DNA of 64,000 nt from Deltaproteobacteria bacterium (GCA_029262455.1 JAJCZJ010000050.1:46894-110893); one strand, 5' to 3'; shown: positions 8,945 through 20,441, counted from the stretch's first letter. Numbers and translations are program-made. The notes: a model not told the origin generated them from the letters alone.

Positions 8945-10624
8945 TCAGGATTCTCCGGTGATATACGCGTTCGTATAGTCCGGGTCCGGTCCAACAGCGC
9001 GGCGCACAACGCCCTGCAGCAGCGGGTGACGCACGTAGACTGAGCCAGGCTCATACGTTGGGATCAACGCAACCTCTTCAGCGAGGATCCGCTGGATCTG
9101 CCCGAACGCAAACACACGATGGCCCGGATCCAGGGAAGTCTGAGCCGTCGCGACCCAGCGATCGAGCTCGGCGTTCGAGAACTTGCCGTGGTTGTTCTGG
9201 TTCCAAGAGGCGAAGAGATCCCCAAACGTCAGCGGATCGTCGTAATCCGGCCCCCAACCGGACACCACGATATCGAAATCGCCCGCAGCCGCCTTTGCCA
9301 AGCGCTGTTTGAAAATTTGCTTGTCAATCGCAACATCCAGTCCAAGCCGCGTCTGGAAGATATTCTGCAGGTACTCCGCCTCTTTGGCCGTCGTCGGACT
9401 GTCGGTAACCAACATCATCAGCCTCGGGATCTCGTCGACACCCAGCTCACGCTTCGCTAGCTCCAAATGATGCCGTGCCAAGTCTACGTCTACTTTCATC
9501 GGTGGAACGGGGATCTCATTGCGTAAGGGACCATTCGCTCCCTGCAGCCAAATCGGGAACAAGGACGGCGCCGGCACGAACCCCGCGGTTCGAATCACAT
9601 TGTAGACCAACTCGTCGCGGTCAATCACCAGCGACAAGGCCCGTCGTAAGTGCAGGTTGCTGGTAGGACGCTCGGGTCGGTGGTTGAGCTCTAGGTAGAA
9701 CACCGCGCCACTCGCAAAACGCGAGATCGGCCAGCGTTTACGCAACGCGGTTTCGACCGTCTCCACATTGAGACTCGCCACGGCCGCGCGACCTTCGCGG
9801 TAAAGGTTCAGCTGGGTGGAAGGATCTCGCGTAAAATAGGCTGCGTCGATGGCCTGCAGTCGGATGCGAGCCTTGTCCCAATAGTGCGGGTTCTTCTCGA
9901 GCCGCAAGCGAGCGCCATGAATCCACTTCGAAATCTCAAACGGCCCATTGTACAGGAGAGTATCGGCGTCGGCGCCGTAGCGTCCGCGGGTCGAAGCGAA
10001 GAAGTCTTCTCGAATCGGATAATACGAGGGAAACGCGACGAGCTTGTCGAAGTAGGCGACCGGACGCTGAAGGCTCACATCGAGTTGGAAATCATCGACG
10101 GCACGAACCCCTAGCGTTTCTACAGGAAGTTTGCCGAGATTGATCTGCTCGGCATTCTCGATCGCGTACAAGATGAACGCGTAGCTCGACCCGTTGGCCG
10201 GATCGATGGTCCGACGCCAACCGAAGACAAAGTCGTGGGCGGTTACGGGTCGCCCATCACTCCACCGAGCATCGCGCCGCAACCAAAAGGTCGCCCGGTC
10301 TTCACCGATCTCCCAACGCTCGGCAACCCCGGGTTCGAGACCGCCATCCTTACCGTAGCGCAGCAGCCCTTCCATCACATGGCCGAGCACCATGAAACTG
10401 CTCGTGTCGGTTGAAAGCGAACTGTCGAGTTGCGGAGGCTCTTCCGCCACGACGATGGTGACTGTCTGCGCATCGGCATCGACGGCGTCGGCCAGGGTCG
10501 ATTCCGTCAGCCCAGCCAACCAGCCGAGGACCCAAACCAGACCAGCAAAGCCGAAGACACCGACCACGGCCAGCTGCACTAGATAGCGGCCGACGGATCG
10601 ATGGGATTGGTTCGACTCCGGCAT
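8945..10624 (-). CDS. oppA: Peptide ABC transporter substrate-binding protein, OppA-like (SBP family 5)
   Basis: A 559-residue family-5 solute-binding protein: EEPPQLDSSLSTD near residue 60, GLEPGVAERWE near 95, RRDARWSDGRPVTAHDFVF near 117, and later P-F segments matching OppA/DppA. Instead of a lipobox or a clear cleavage site it has a hydrophobic stretch at about residues 15-38, so it may stay anchored in the inner membrane. It is the first gene of the operon, and the intergenic stretch upstream holds one copy of the dispersed repeat (10635-10684). Whether it binds oligopeptides or other ligands is unknown. Confidence 0.86.
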   Translation of the reverse strand: MPESNQSHRSVGRYLVQLAVVGVFGFAGLVWVLGWLAGLTESTLADAVDADAQTVTIVVAEEPPQLDSSLSTDTSSFMVLGHVMEGLLRYGKDGGLEPGVAERWEIGEDRATFWLRRDARWSDGRPVTAHDFVFGWRRTIDPANGSSYAFILYAIENAEQINLGKLPVETLGVRAVDDFQLDVSLQRPVAYFDKLVAFPSYYPIREDFFASTRGRYGADADTLLYNGPFEISKWIHGARLRLEKNPHYWDKARIRLQAIDAAYFTRDPSTQLNLYREGRAAVASLNVETVETALRKRWPISRFASGAVFYLELNHRPERPTSNLHLRRALSLVIDRDELVYNVIRTAGFVPAPSLFPIWLQGANGPLRNEIPVPPMKVDVDLARHHLELAKRELGVDEIPRLMMLVTDSPTTAKEAEYLQNIFQTRLGLDVAIDKQIFKQRLAKAAAGDFDIVVSGWGPDYDDPLTFGDLFASWNQNNHGKFSNAELDRWVATAQTSLDPGHRVFAFGQIQRILAEEVALIPTYEPGSVYVRHPLLQGVVRRAVGPDPDYTNAYITGES

Positions 10625-10634
10625 CGTGCAAGCT

Positions 10635-10684
10635 TAGCAGCCTGTCGAAAAACAGGACACGCATTGCAAACGGTTTTTTGCGCC
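10635..10684 (+). repeat. End of dispersed hairpin repeat, copy 1
   Basis: Begins TAGCAGCCTGTCGAAA, forms a CCTGT/ACAGG hairpin, then continues through GCAAACGGTTTTTTGCGCC. It closely matches the sequence at 63399-63450 and the reverse complement of the right end of the element at 38324-38521. Confidence 0.7.
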
Positions 10685-10739
10685 AATAGCGACCACGAAG
10701 CCATTTGCAGCAACTCTGATGATCAACCAGGAGAACAAC

Positions 10740-11618
10740 ATGGATATCGGTCGGCTCGGCTGCTGGACATTTTTCGACACTCTACCAATTGAAGACGCGG
10801 TGAGAATCACCAAGAAGATCGAAGAGTGGGGCTACGGGGCTCTTTGGATCCCTGAGGCCGTCGGTCGCGACCCGTTTGCGCTGCTAACCTACTTCGCAAC
10901 CGCAACCGACCGGTTGGTCCTGGCTACCGGCATCGCCAACATCTACGCACGCGATGCGATGTCTCTCCGCGCCCTCCAGCAAACCTTGGCAGAGCTGTCG
11001 AACGGCCGCTTTCTCCTCGGCCTCGGGGTGTCGCACAAACCAATGGTCACCGACCTGCGCGGACACGATTACGCAAAGCCTCTGAGCACGATGCGACGAG
11101 TCCTCGAGGCAATGGAACAGTCGCTCTACATCGGACCGCCGCCGGCCGAGGAGGCACCGGTCGTCATCGGAGCGCTGCGACCAAAAATGCTAGCGCTAGC
11201 TGCCGAGATGACGCAGGGTGCTCACCCCTACAACGTCCCTCCCGAGCATACCGCATACGCCCGCGACATCCTCGGCGAAGGCCCCTGGCTGTGCCCCGAT
11301 CAGAAGGCGATCTTGGTCACGGACCCATCGCGAGCGCGCGAGCTCGGTCGCCAGCATCTCGGCACCTACTTGACCCTTCCAAACTACCGGAACAACTGGC
11401 GTGCTCTGGGATTTGGCGATGCCGACTTCGAAAACGGCGGCAGTGATGCGCTCATCGATGCCGTCTTCGTTTGGGGAGACGAGAAAGCGATCGCCGATCG
11501 TATCCAAGCCCACTACGACGCCGGCGCCACCCACGTTTGCCTGCAACCAATCCGCAGCGACGGGCAAATGGGCCCTGACCTCGACATCCTCGAAGCCTTC
11601 GCCCCCGCAAAGAACTAA
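10740..11618 (+). CDS. LLM class F420-type oxidoreductase
   Basis: A 292-residue luciferase-like TIM-barrel protein: an early EEWGYGALWIPE segment near residue 27, ATGIANIYARDAMS near 60, and SNGRFLLGLGVSHKPMV near 86, all typical of the F420-dependent LLM branch. Such enzymes reduce or oxidise small organic substrates with F420 or flavin. The start at 10740 follows CAGGAGA; an ATG at 10719 lies before that site and is unlikely. It begins a plus-strand run with the NYN protein gene 46 bases downstream. Substrate unknown. Confidence 0.83.
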   Translation: MDIGRLGCWTFFDTLPIEDAVRITKKIEEWGYGALWIPEAVGRDPFALLTYFATATDRLVLATGIANIYARDAMSLRALQQTLAELSNGRFLLGLGVSHKPMVTDLRGHDYAKPLSTMRRVLEAMEQSLYIGPPPAEEAPVVIGALRPKMLALAAEMTQGAHPYNVPPEHTAYARDILGEGPWLCPDQKAILVTDPSRARELGRQHLGTYLTLPNYRNNWRALGFGDADFENGGSDALIDAVFVWGDEKAIADRIQAHYDAGATHVCLQPIRSDGQMGPDLDILEAFAPAKN

Positions 11619-11664
11619 TCGCGGTGGCTTTGACGGACCGCCATCAAAGTGGCAAGAGAACTTC

Positions 11665-12876
11665 GTGCCAGCGAAAAAGAAAAAAGTCACAAAGAAGAAC
11701 CCGTCCGCGTCGCCTTCCCGCCGCAAGACCGTCAAACGAGCAGCCAAGGCGGTAGCCAAGAAGCCAGCGAAGAAGAGCGCGAACAAACGCACCACAAGAA
11801 AGACCGCTGCAAAACGGCCAGCCGCCAAAAAGCGGGCGACGGCGAAGCGGACAGCGGCCAAACGAGCCACAGCGCGGCCTTCTGCAAAGAAGCGGACAAC
11901 AAAGGCCCCTAGCGCAAGGCGTGCGACTACCCGCAAGCGAACCCCGCTCAAAGCGCCGAAGAGGGTCGCCGCCAAGAAGCGAGCGACGAAGCGAGCGACG
12001 AAGCGAGTCTCGACACGTGACGTTGCCAACACTCCGCCAGCCCGACGCGCCGTGTATATTGATGTGGAGAACACCAGCAGCCAGACGGCGCTTTTCGATG
12101 TGCTGCGGTCTCTAGATCTCGATCGGACAAAACAGCCGATCGAGCTCGCAGCAGTCGGCAACTGGCGAGCTATCGGACAGCAAGTTGGACGCGAGCTCGC
12201 TTCTCTCGGCGCCCAACTGATCCACAGCGCTCCGGCGCGCGGCGTTCGCGACTGGAGCGATCTATGGATCGCCGTCGCGGCGGGTGCGTGGATTGGGCAA
12301 GCACAGCCCGGGGACATTCTCGAAATCATCTCAAATGACCGCGCCTTCGACGCGGTTGGCGACGCGGCGGCGGCCCAGGGCGTCATCTATCGTCGGGTAC
12401 AGCACAAGCGCGGTGGGAGCGCTGCGGCAACGACGGCGACCCGCGAAGCTCCGCCACGCAAACGACGCGTGCGCAAGCGGCGTCGACCATCCTCAACAAC
12501 CAAGACCACCACAACAACGACCACGGCATCTGCGGCTCCACCAACTCACGCGCCTCCAGCCGAGGTGCACGGCGCCACGCCCGAGCAGATGGAAGCACTC
12601 GTCGCGCGTCTGAGCGATGGGCGAGCGACCCCCTGGGTCAACCTTGATGTCCTCGAAAGCGCGCTCAAAGCGGACGGCTACTCGAGACCCCCGGGTTCTC
12701 CGCGGCTGGTCACCCTGTTGCGCCGGTTGAAAGCGTTCGAGATCGATTCGCACGGGCGTGTCCGGCTCTCTAGTTCGATGGACGAAGCGGCAGAGACCGA
12801 CGAGGATGAAGCACCACCTCCACCAAAGCCGCGCCGACGCCGCAGCCCCGCAGTCAAAAGGGCCGAAGCAGAATAG
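11665..12876 (+). CDS. NYN-domain protein with histone H1-like tail and possible OST-HTH domain
   Basis: A 403-residue product starting at GTG 11665, which follows AAGAGA; the reading frame is open further upstream but that part overlaps the previous gene and is not protein-like. Residues 1-118 are an Ala/Lys/Arg tail of the histone H1 or AlgP type, including a 12-base tandem repeat in the DNA. Residues about 128-245 form a NYN (PIN-like) nuclease domain: YIDVEN, an acidic residue near 199 and SNDRAFD near 223. Residues about 250-290 are a basic, Thr-rich linker, and about 305-370 a winged-helix-like segment (LVARL...W-NL-VLESALK...LLRRLKAF-I) that may be an OST-HTH/LOTUS domain. An acidic then basic end follows. 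Probably an RNA- or DNA-binding nuclease; targets unknown. Confidence 0.8.
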   Translation: MPAKKKKVTKKNPSASPSRRKTVKRAAKAVAKKPAKKSANKRTTRKTAAKRPAAKKRATAKRTAAKRATARPSAKKRTTKAPSARRATTRKRTPLKAPKRVAAKKRATKRATKRVSTRDVANTPPARRAVYIDVENTSSQTALFDVLRSLDLDRTKQPIELAAVGNWRAIGQQVGRELASLGAQLIHSAPARGVRDWSDLWIAVAAGAWIGQAQPGDILEIISNDRAFDAVGDAAAAQGVIYRRVQHKRGGSAAATTATREAPPRKRRVRKRRRPSSTTKTTTTTTTASAAPPTHAPPAEVHGATPEQMEALVARLSDGRATPWVNLDVLESALKADGYSRPPGSPRLVTLLRRLKAFEIDSHGRVRLSSSMDEAAETDEDEAPPPPKPRRRRSPAVKRAEAE

Positions 12877-12885
12877 AGGCTTCAC

Positions 12886-13446
12886 ATGATTTGGTTGATT
12901 CTCGGCGTCACTCTATGGAGCTGTGTCCATCTGATGCGCCGCGCGACGCCGGGGTTGCGTCAGCGAATCATCGACCAAGTTGGCGCCGATCCCTACAAGG
13001 GACTGTTTTCGCTGGCGATTGTCGCATCGATCGTCCTGATGGTGATCGGCTGGCGCAGTGGCCCAGCTTCAATCATCTACGCGCCGCCGGTCTGGGGTCG
13101 TTCGGCGGCACTCGTATTGATGTTCGTCGCTCTCGTGCTGCTCGCGGCCAGCGGAGTGCCAACCAACATCAAGCGCGCCCTGCGCCACCCACAGTTGACT
13201 AGTGTCTGCGTCTGGGCCATCGCACACTTGCTGGCAAACGGCGACAGTCATTCCGTCGTCCTATTCGGCGGCATCGGGGCCTGGGCTCTGGTGTCGATGC
13301 TTGCGATCAACCGCAGAGAACAAGACTGGCAGCCTCCGCCAACGGTGTCAGCAACCGCCGAAATCAAACCGATCGTGGGAGGATTGGTCGTTTACGTGGT
13401 CCTGTTGTTCGCCCACCAGTATCTCTTCGGCGTCTCGCCGCTCTGA
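12886..13446 (+). CDS. NnrU-like integral membrane protein
   Basis: A 186-residue protein with about five hydrophobic segments (near 1-18, 40-60, 72-92, 105-140 and 160-182), a HLMRR segment near 16, and NIKRALRHPQL near 94 and AHLLANGD near 113, which are hallmarks of the NnrU family. NnrU was named from nitrite/nitric oxide reductase clusters and relatives occur with carotenoid or haem genes; its biochemical role is not settled. It starts 9 bases after the NYN gene stop, so it is likely co-transcribed with it. Confidence 0.85.
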   Translation: MIWLILGVTLWSCVHLMRRATPGLRQRIIDQVGADPYKGLFSLAIVASIVLMVIGWRSGPASIIYAPPVWGRSAALVLMFVALVLLAASGVPTNIKRALRHPQLTSVCVWAIAHLLANGDSHSVVLFGGIGAWALVSMLAINRREQDWQPPPTVSATAEIKPIVGGLVVYVVLLFAHQYLFGVSPL

Positions 13447-13630
13447 GTTCGACGTAACCGAGGTACACCCGATGCGGCCCCAAAGGGCCCTACTCGGGGA
13501 CCTCTGTGTGAGCAATTCTCCGCCCCAGCGGACTCCACCGACCATGCCGAGTAGCCGGAGCGACGCCCCGACTACTCGGAACGCCGTCTCGCTCCAATAT
13601 TCGACAGCCCGCGGAGACCGATGGGTTCGG

Positions 13631-16600
13631 CTATTGCTTGGCTTTGTAGGAATCCACTCGGTTCTGTGAGACGTCGGCCGGGGTGAACACTGCTTCCCAG
13701 CAGAAGCCGTCGTCGTTGGCGAGCTGGACCGTGACGTTTTCGTCCTGGTGCATCAACGCCGACGGGGTCGCCGGATCAGGAACCGGTACGAGGTTGCCGC
13801 GTGCGCTCACGATGATCTTGTCGCGGCCGGGCTTTCCTCCCTTGATCAGGATTTTGGAAATCCCCGACTGGTGCTTCTCGCCATCGCGATAGCGATATCC
13901 TTTGAGAGTCGAACCTCCGATGGCACTCCAGCACTCCTTCGCTGGACAAACGCCGGCGGCAGCGATCTCGGCGGTCACGACGTTCTCAGCCACTAGGCCT
14001 TGTTCGTCGTAAATACAAAGCGCGTATTCCGTGGTTGCGCGCGGATCGCCCAATTCGACGATCGGGGCATCGCCCTTGAGCCACTTCCACACAATCTGCT
14101 TGTTGGTGGCTGAGCGCTTCTTGATCTTAATCCCCGAACGTCCGGCTTGTCGGCATCCGCTGCGCGGCTGAGCAAAACACGATGGAGCTTCGGTTGCCGT
14201 CGCCGTACTGGTTGCAGTCGCAGTCGGCAGAGCGGTATCTGTCGCCGTTGGGCTCGGCCCAGGCGTGTGCGTTTTCGTCGGAGTCGCGGTCGGGATCAAC
14301 GTCCCGGTCGGAGTATTGGTCGCCGTTGCGGTCGCGGTACTGGTTGGCGTGCTCGTCGGCGTGTCGGTCGGCGTACCCGTTTCCGTCGCCGTCGGCGTGA
14401 TCGTCGGCGTGTCGCTACTGGTCGGCGTTGGCGTCAGATTGTTTGGGTTGCTGAGAGGATCGGCAGGGTCGGAGCCCCCGTCGAGTTCGTCTCGATCGAA
14501 AAAGCCGTCCAAATCGCGATCCACACCGGCGCGCAACGCTGATCCGGGGGGGACACACGTATAGGTCAGCTCCTGGTTGAAGACACTGGACAGTGCGCGC
14601 AACTGAGCATCTGTCAGCAGCGGCTCTGAGGCCCGATCACTGCGAAACGTATCGGCCGCCGCGAGGTACCAACCGCGCGCCTCGCCACCAACCACTCCCT
14701 TCACCACGATGTCGCACTCCGTGGCGCCGGCATCCCCGAGAACCGGATACGAGGCCGCCGCACGTTGCAACAGCAGATCGACGCGAGCCCCTACAACCGG
14801 CCCGTTGGCGCTGGTCAGAGTGACTTGCTGACCAACGATCGGAGCAAGATTGCTGTCAAAGACCATCATGAAGTCCTCGACCTGTCGGCGCTGCGGGTCA
14901 CCGCCGTTGAATCCAACCGGGTTCAATGAACCGCCATCGTTGAAAACCGTCGCGTTGAAGAAGCGGAACAGAGTGTCCGTACTCCCGTCGTGCAGGAAAC
15001 CGAAACCGCGCACCTGATCACCTTGATGACCGTTGTTGCCACCGTTAAAGAAGCTGACATCCGGCATGCCGAACATACCGACCTTCTGATACATGTTGCG
15101 CAGGTGGGCGACCTTCATCGTCTGCGGCTCGTTCTCGAAGCTCGCCTGGCCATCGGTTCCGAAAAAGCCCTGCGCCGGATTGAACGTGTGGCAGCCTTCA
15201 CAGGTAAATCCGAAGCCATTGCCGACGAATACTCCGTCGGCACGCCGGCTCCCAGTCATGAAGTTACGGCCCGCCTGCTGACTCGCCGTGAGCGAATTGT
15301 CGAGGGCACGGATTGGATTTGGCGGCAGAAGAATTTGCAAGGCGAAGTCGGCGAACGCTTGCATGTCGGTTTCGGGTATCAACGAAGCACGTCCGACTAA
15401 TCCGGGAAACGCCACGCGGAAATTTCGAAACGCGATATCCTCATTGAAGGGTTCGACCAGATCGGCGCGATCGCCGCGCCAGTGCATGGCGCCGTGATTC
15501 GCCATGCCGCGCAATGTCTGCGTCGTCATCGGACCCTTCATCGGATGAAACGACTCGAAGTCGACGTCCTCACCGGCGAGTACAGCTACATCCTCGAGCT
15601 TGATGGGCAGCGGGTTCGGAATCTTTTCGTCGTCCGGGTTGCCCAGATCCCAGGCTAGACTGTCGAAGTCCCCAAAGATGTGACAGCTCGAACACGACGC
15701 CTCACCGTTGCTCGACGTAAAGTGGGCATCGTAGAGCAGCGGTCGCCCCTCCACGACGTCGGCCGGTTCGGGGTTGTGCAACAGCAGGTGATCGATCTCG
15801 TTGCGCGTCCCCACATCCACCACTGAAACGCCATTGTCGAAACGGGTCGTGACGTAGAGTCGATTGTTGGTCTCGTCCAAGATCACGCCACTAGCACCAC
15901 CGCCGGAAACCGAAATGTGGTCGGCGCTATCGGGAGTGAACGTGTCGTTCTCCAGCTCCGCGGTATCAAAGATCCCAACCTTGCTCGATCCGAAAGCGGC
16001 TGTGTAGAGCGTCGCACCGTCACTCGAAATCGCCATCTCCAGAGGCGTCGCCAAGCTATCGTCCTTGACACCGGCTGGCGCCGGCCGAACGGAATAGTCG
16101 ATGTGCTTGTTCAGGTGGCGCGGATTGACGTTGGCTCCATCGAGAACCGTAATGCGATACTCAGCGAGACGTCCTTGGACCGTCGACCCGCCGCCGCCAG
16201 GCCCTTCGAAGCGCACTTCGTTGCGCGCCTCGCCATTGGTTACATAGACCACGCCGCTCACCGGGTTCACTGCGATGTTGAACAGAATCGTTCCAACGCT
16301 GGCGAACGACGCCGACTCGGCCGGGGGATTGGCATTCGCGTCGATCGCGAATACGTCCAAGTCGGGCAGATTGAACTTGACGGCGTTGTCCCAGATACGC
16401 CCGAGCTCATCGCGCCAGTTGGTGCCATCATACTTGACGATCAAACCAGTCTCAGGTCGTTCCGCGCCCTGGCTATCGCGGTGCGGCAACGGCAACCCAC
16501 CGGGCATCGTGAGGCCGCCGACGGAACACTGACCCTCGACGAGGTCGGCCGATATATTCGCTTCACTCGTGTCGCACACGGCCCCCTCTGAAACTGTCAT

Positions 16601-17230
16601 GGTCTGATTCCCGGAGTGAAAGATTCCGGCGTAGACCGTGCTTCCGTCCGGCGACACCGCCAAAGGTCGAGGCGTATCCCCAAATAGGGTGATCACCGTT
16701 AGCGGCGTCCCCCCGAGAAAGTGTGTCAGATTCGACGCGTCAAAAACCCAGACGTCGGCGCGACCGACTCCCTCGGTGGTCAGCTGGGGATCCACCGGAC
16801 TGTTTTGCCCGCGGTGGGCGGTCGTGATGAAGGCCCGATCCCCGGATGGTCCGGCAAAGACGATATCTCGCGGCTCATCCCCCACCAGAAGCGTCCGAAC
16901 GACCCGCGGCGGTATCGCCGCGAGATCGACGATACTGACGCTATCGGACAAATGATTGACGACCCACGCTTCGGAGTCGTTGCGCAAGGCGACCGCACAG
17001 GGTTCGACGCCGACATCGACGGCCTCCAGATGGACCAAGCCCGATCCTCCAACCGAAAAGATCTCGAGCCGATTGTCTGGCGTGTTGATCGCATAAAGGC
17101 GTGCCCCGTCGCCCGAGAGCGCCATCGGACGCACTGGCCCCGTTTCGAAAGTGGAAAACGGGGTCGCCAATGCAATCCCAGACGGGAAAAGGACCACCGC
17201 CAACAGTACCCGTAGACTCGTCGTCGACAT
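13631..17230 (-). CDS. Secreted beta-propeller / di-haem cytochrome c protein with Thr/Pro linker
   Basis: A 1199-residue multidomain protein starting at ATG 17230 (GAGGTGGA upstream) with a signal peptide ending near residue 23. Residues about 30-480 contain YVTN-type propeller blades ([38 protein letters not shown]). Two haem c motifs follow, CSSCH near 513 and CEGCH near 677, inside a cytochrome c peroxidase/MauG-like region with [13 protein letters not shown] near 564. A calcium-loop-like D-D-D segment near 904 precedes a Thr/Pro-rich linker (about 933-1017) and a C-terminal Cys-containing domain (about 1018-1199). Likely exported and membrane- or surface-associated, doing redox chemistry in the periplasm or outside. 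Substrate unknown. It stands alone. Confidence 0.85.
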   Translation of the reverse strand: MSTTSLRVLLAVVLFPSGIALATPFSTFETGPVRPMALSGDGARLYAINTPDNRLEIFSVGGSGLVHLEAVDVGVEPCAVALRNDSEAWVVNHLSDSVSIVDLAAIPPRVVRTLLVGDEPRDIVFAGPSGDRAFITTAHRGQNSPVDPQLTTEGVGRADVWVFDASNLTHFLGGTPLTVITLFGDTPRPLAVSPDGSTVYAGIFHSGNQTMTVSEGAVCDTSEANISADLVEGQCSVGGLTMPGGLPLPHRDSQGAERPETGLIVKYDGTNWRDELGRIWDNAVKFNLPDLDVFAIDANANPPAESASFASVGTILFNIAVNPVSGVVYVTNGEARNEVRFEGPGGGGSTVQGRLAEYRITVLDGANVNPRHLNKHIDYSVRPAPAGVKDDSLATPLEMAISSDGATLYTAAFGSSKVGIFDTAELENDTFTPDSADHISVSGGGASGVILDETNNRLYVTTRFDNGVSVVDVGTRNEIDHLLLHNPEPADVVEGRPLLYDAHFTSSNGEASCSSCHIFGDFDSLAWDLGNPDDEKIPNPLPIKLEDVAVLAGEDVDFESFHPMKGPMTTQTLRGMANHGAMHWRGDRADLVEPFNEDIAFRNFRVAFPGLVGRASLIPETDMQAFADFALQILLPPNPIRALDNSLTASQQAGRNFMTGSRRADGVFVGNGFGFTCEGCHTFNPAQGFFGTDGQASFENEPQTMKVAHLRNMYQKVGMFGMPDVSFFNGGNNGHQGDQVRGFGFLHDGSTDTLFRFFNATVFNDGGSLNPVGFNGGDPQRRQVEDFMMVFDSNLAPIVGQQVTLTSANGPVVGARVDLLLQRAAASYPVLGDAGATECDIVVKGVVGGEARGWYLAAADTFRSDRASEPLLTDAQLRALSSVFNQELTYTCVPPGSALRAGVDRDLDGFFDRDELDGGSDPADPLSNPNNLTPTPTSSDTPTITPTATETGTPTDTPTSTPTSTATATATNTPTGTLIPTATPTKTHTPGPSPTATDTALPTATATSTATATEAPSCFAQPRSGCRQAGRSGIKIKKRSATNKQIVWKWLKGDAPIVELGDPRATTEYALCIYDEQGLVAENVVTAEIAAAGVCPAKECWSAIGGSTLKGYRYRDGEKHQSGISKILIKGGKPGRDKIIVSARGNLVPVPDPATPSALMHQDENVTVQLANDDGFCWEAVFTPADVSQNRVDSYKAKQ
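14180..14434 (-). repeat. Thr/Pro-rich degenerate repeat inside the di-haem protein gene
   Basis: Encodes about 85 residues built from TPT, TAT and [13 protein letters not shown] units. It is an in-frame extended linker or a glycosylation-prone stalk between the calcium-loop segment and the C-terminal domain, not an intergenic repeat. Confidence 0.8.
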
Positions 17231-17692
17231 TTTTCCACCTCGCTTAGCCAACAGCACTTTCGCGCCCGGCGCTTCCGAACCCGATTACACTAATGGGGCG
17301 CGCTTCCCCAACAGATTCCTATTATGCCAGGTGCCACCCACGCAACCGTGAATGCGGATTGCCAGATTTCCACCAGAAAGTCGGCTGCTGTCCGACTCGC
17401 CAATCTCGCCCTCGAGCGTCCGGGCTAGCCGGCGCTCCAACGCCAAGGCTGCGAACCGGCCTGTCGCCCTAGCCTTGAACGAGGATAGGAGGCAAACCCC
17501 AAGCTCTTGTTGAGGATTTCGCAACGCCGCCAACGCCTAGAATGACCGATTTCAGCCCAAGTCCCTGTCTTTCAAACGGGCTGCTGTGCGGTTGAACTGA
17601 CCGAATGAGAGCGAGGATGCGTCCGCAGGCTCCTGGCCGGCAACCCGCGTTTGGTCCGTCGGGAATCCAGGCCGGGGCCGCCCGACTACCGT
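17231..17692. other. Intergenic region with a degenerate repeat element
   Basis: About 460 bases upstream of the di-haem gene and downstream of the acyltransferase gene. It holds the repeat copy at 17424-17586; the rest shows no supported gene. The promoter of the di-haem gene should lie near 17240-17330 but no clear boxes were seen. Confidence 0.5.
17424..17586 (-). repeat. Degenerate copy of the dispersed miniature element
   Basis: Aligns by eye to the element at 38324-38521 through GCGAACCGGCCT, the body CAAGCTCTTGTTGAG and AACGCCGC, and the hairpin end CCCTGTCTTTCAAACGGGCTGCTG. The left end is eroded: only GCTAGCCG followed by a shortened interior remains. Confidence 0.6.
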
Positions 17693-18556
17693 TTAGAAGT
17701 GTCGCAACCACGTCCACGGCTCTTCATTGGAAGCGAAACCGTAGCGAGCCGGAGCGGGTGCAAGCGAGAGCATATTCGCAATCGATTCGTTGGCACGGCG
17801 TGCGAGTTCGCGACGACACAGTCCACTTGAATCAAAGACCGGACCAAACTCGACCTCAACCGTGATGTAGGGCCGCTGAAACATCTCTCGCAAGGTGTCC
17901 AGCAGAGTGACGTTCTCAATGTAGGCCGGCGCCAAACAATGCGAACCGTCCGATTCGAGATATCGAATAGCAACAGGCTGGACCCGCGCGCCGCTCTCGA
18001 CGGCCGACTCGAACATTGCGGGATAAAACGGAAGAATCTCCGCACCCGATGTCGTCGTCGCTTCCGGAAACACACCCACACTAAAACCACGGCCGAGGGC
18101 CGACGACAGTTCGCTCACCGTACGGCGCGCATCGCGAAAATTACCGCGATCGTGAAAAAACGATCCGAACCCGTTGGCGATGGTACCGATGATCGGCCAA
18201 TTGGCGATCTCTGACTTGGCTACAAAGCGAGCACCGCTGACCGCGTTCACGACATACGGATCGATCCAGGAAACGTGATTCGACACCAACAAGACCGGCC
18301 GCTCCGGGTCTGGCAGGTCGCCCTTGCAGACAACGTGCAGACCAGCGCTCTCCACCATCTTGCCGGCGTACTTGGTCGAGCGTCGCGCCAGCTCAAACGG
18401 TGTGACATCGCCCGAAGCCCTCGCACGCAGCCACATCCGGGTGAGCCGGTAACAAATCGCAAAGTACCTCCGAGTACTTTGACCGACTCGTCGGTCACCC
18501 CGTCGCCCCGCGGTGCCATTATTGACCGCGCCTATCTTGCTCGATTCGTCAGACAT
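17693..18556 (-). CDS. plsC: 1-acyl-sn-glycerol-3-phosphate acyltransferase, PlsC-like
   Basis: A 287-residue (from ATG 18556) membrane-associated acyltransferase. It has the catalytic HX4D motif (NHVSWID), the downstream GFGSFFHDRG block II and the FPEATTT block III that binds the glycerol phosphate. It would make phosphatidic acid from lysophosphatidic acid and acyl-ACP or acyl-CoA, or act on another lysolipid. The start is uncertain: in-frame ATGs at 18604 and 18556 both lack a good ribosome-binding site, and a TATAAT box at 18650-18655 allows either. It is not obviously in an operon. Confidence 0.83.
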   Translation of the reverse strand: MSDESSKIGAVNNGTAGRRGDRRVGQSTRRYFAICYRLTRMWLRARASGDVTPFELARRSTKYAGKMVESAGLHVVCKGDLPDPERPVLLVSNHVSWIDPYVVNAVSGARFVAKSEIANWPIIGTIANGFGSFFHDRGNFRDARRTVSELSSALGRGFSVGVFPEATTTSGAEILPFYPAMFESAVESGARVQPVAIRYLESDGSHCLAPAYIENVTLLDTLREMFQRPYITVEVEFGPVFDSSGLCRRELARRANESIANMLSLAPAPARYGFASNEEPWTWLRHF

Positions 18557-18649
18557 GCAAATGTTCGATGTACGGGGCCGGATTATGCCGGTCAGCGCAG
18601 CCATAGAAAACCATAGATTACAATTTATCGTTCTAGTCAGCCAAACTGT

Positions 18650-18681
18650 ATTATAAAGCAACTGCCCTTATCCAACCCCAA
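18650..18681 (-). promoter_or_regulatory. Possible promoter for plsC
   Basis: On the minus strand a perfect TATAAT lies at 18655-18650 in an AT-rich pocket. The best upstream match, TTGGGG at 18681-18676, leaves a 20-base spacer, so only the -10 box is convincing. Confidence 0.35.
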
Positions 18682-18755
18682 AAACTCAAAACACAACCAA
18701 TTTCCGTGGACCGTCGCCTTCAAGCGGCGGAGGACAACCGCGGGCGGACCCGCCA

Positions 18756-18784
18756 TGGACCATCCGCTCTCGGGCATTTATAAA
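18756..18784 (+). promoter_or_regulatory. Possible sigma70 promoter for ahcY
   Basis: TGGACC (18756-18761), a 17-base spacer and TATAAA (18779-18784) would start transcription near 18791, about 50 bases before the chosen ahcY start. Confidence 0.35.
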
Positions 18785-18843
18785 GGACACTTCACCGCGC
18801 TGGCTCGAGTAGGATGCCGCGCCCCAAGATTGCGAGGGAATCG

Positions 18844-20379
<1,536 letters not shown>

Positions 20380-20441
20380 CCGGACTCGCTTCACTCGAGG
20401 CTTGGTGGAAGCAAAGGCGAGACGAAAGCTAAAGATCCGAC

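Noticed and set aside
10600..10624. tRNA T-arm-like GGTTCGACTCC
   Set aside because: It lies inside the oppA start region and no cloverleaf can be built around it.
11196..12386. Open frame of 396 codons antisense to the NYN protein gene
   Set aside because: It mirrors the Ala/Lys codon repeats of the sense gene, giving low-complexity Ala/Arg/Phe sequence, and starts and ends within other genes.
14180..14434. CRISPR-like short repeats
   Set aside because: Units are irregular, in frame and encode a Thr/Pro linker; there are no equal-length repeats with unique spacers.
18661..18843. Possible SAH riboswitch upstream of ahcY, from two small hairpins at 18711-18730 and 18740-18753
   Set aside because: The conserved core I know for SAH riboswitches is absent, and the likely promoter at 18756-18784 lies downstream of both hairpins, so they would not be in the mRNA.
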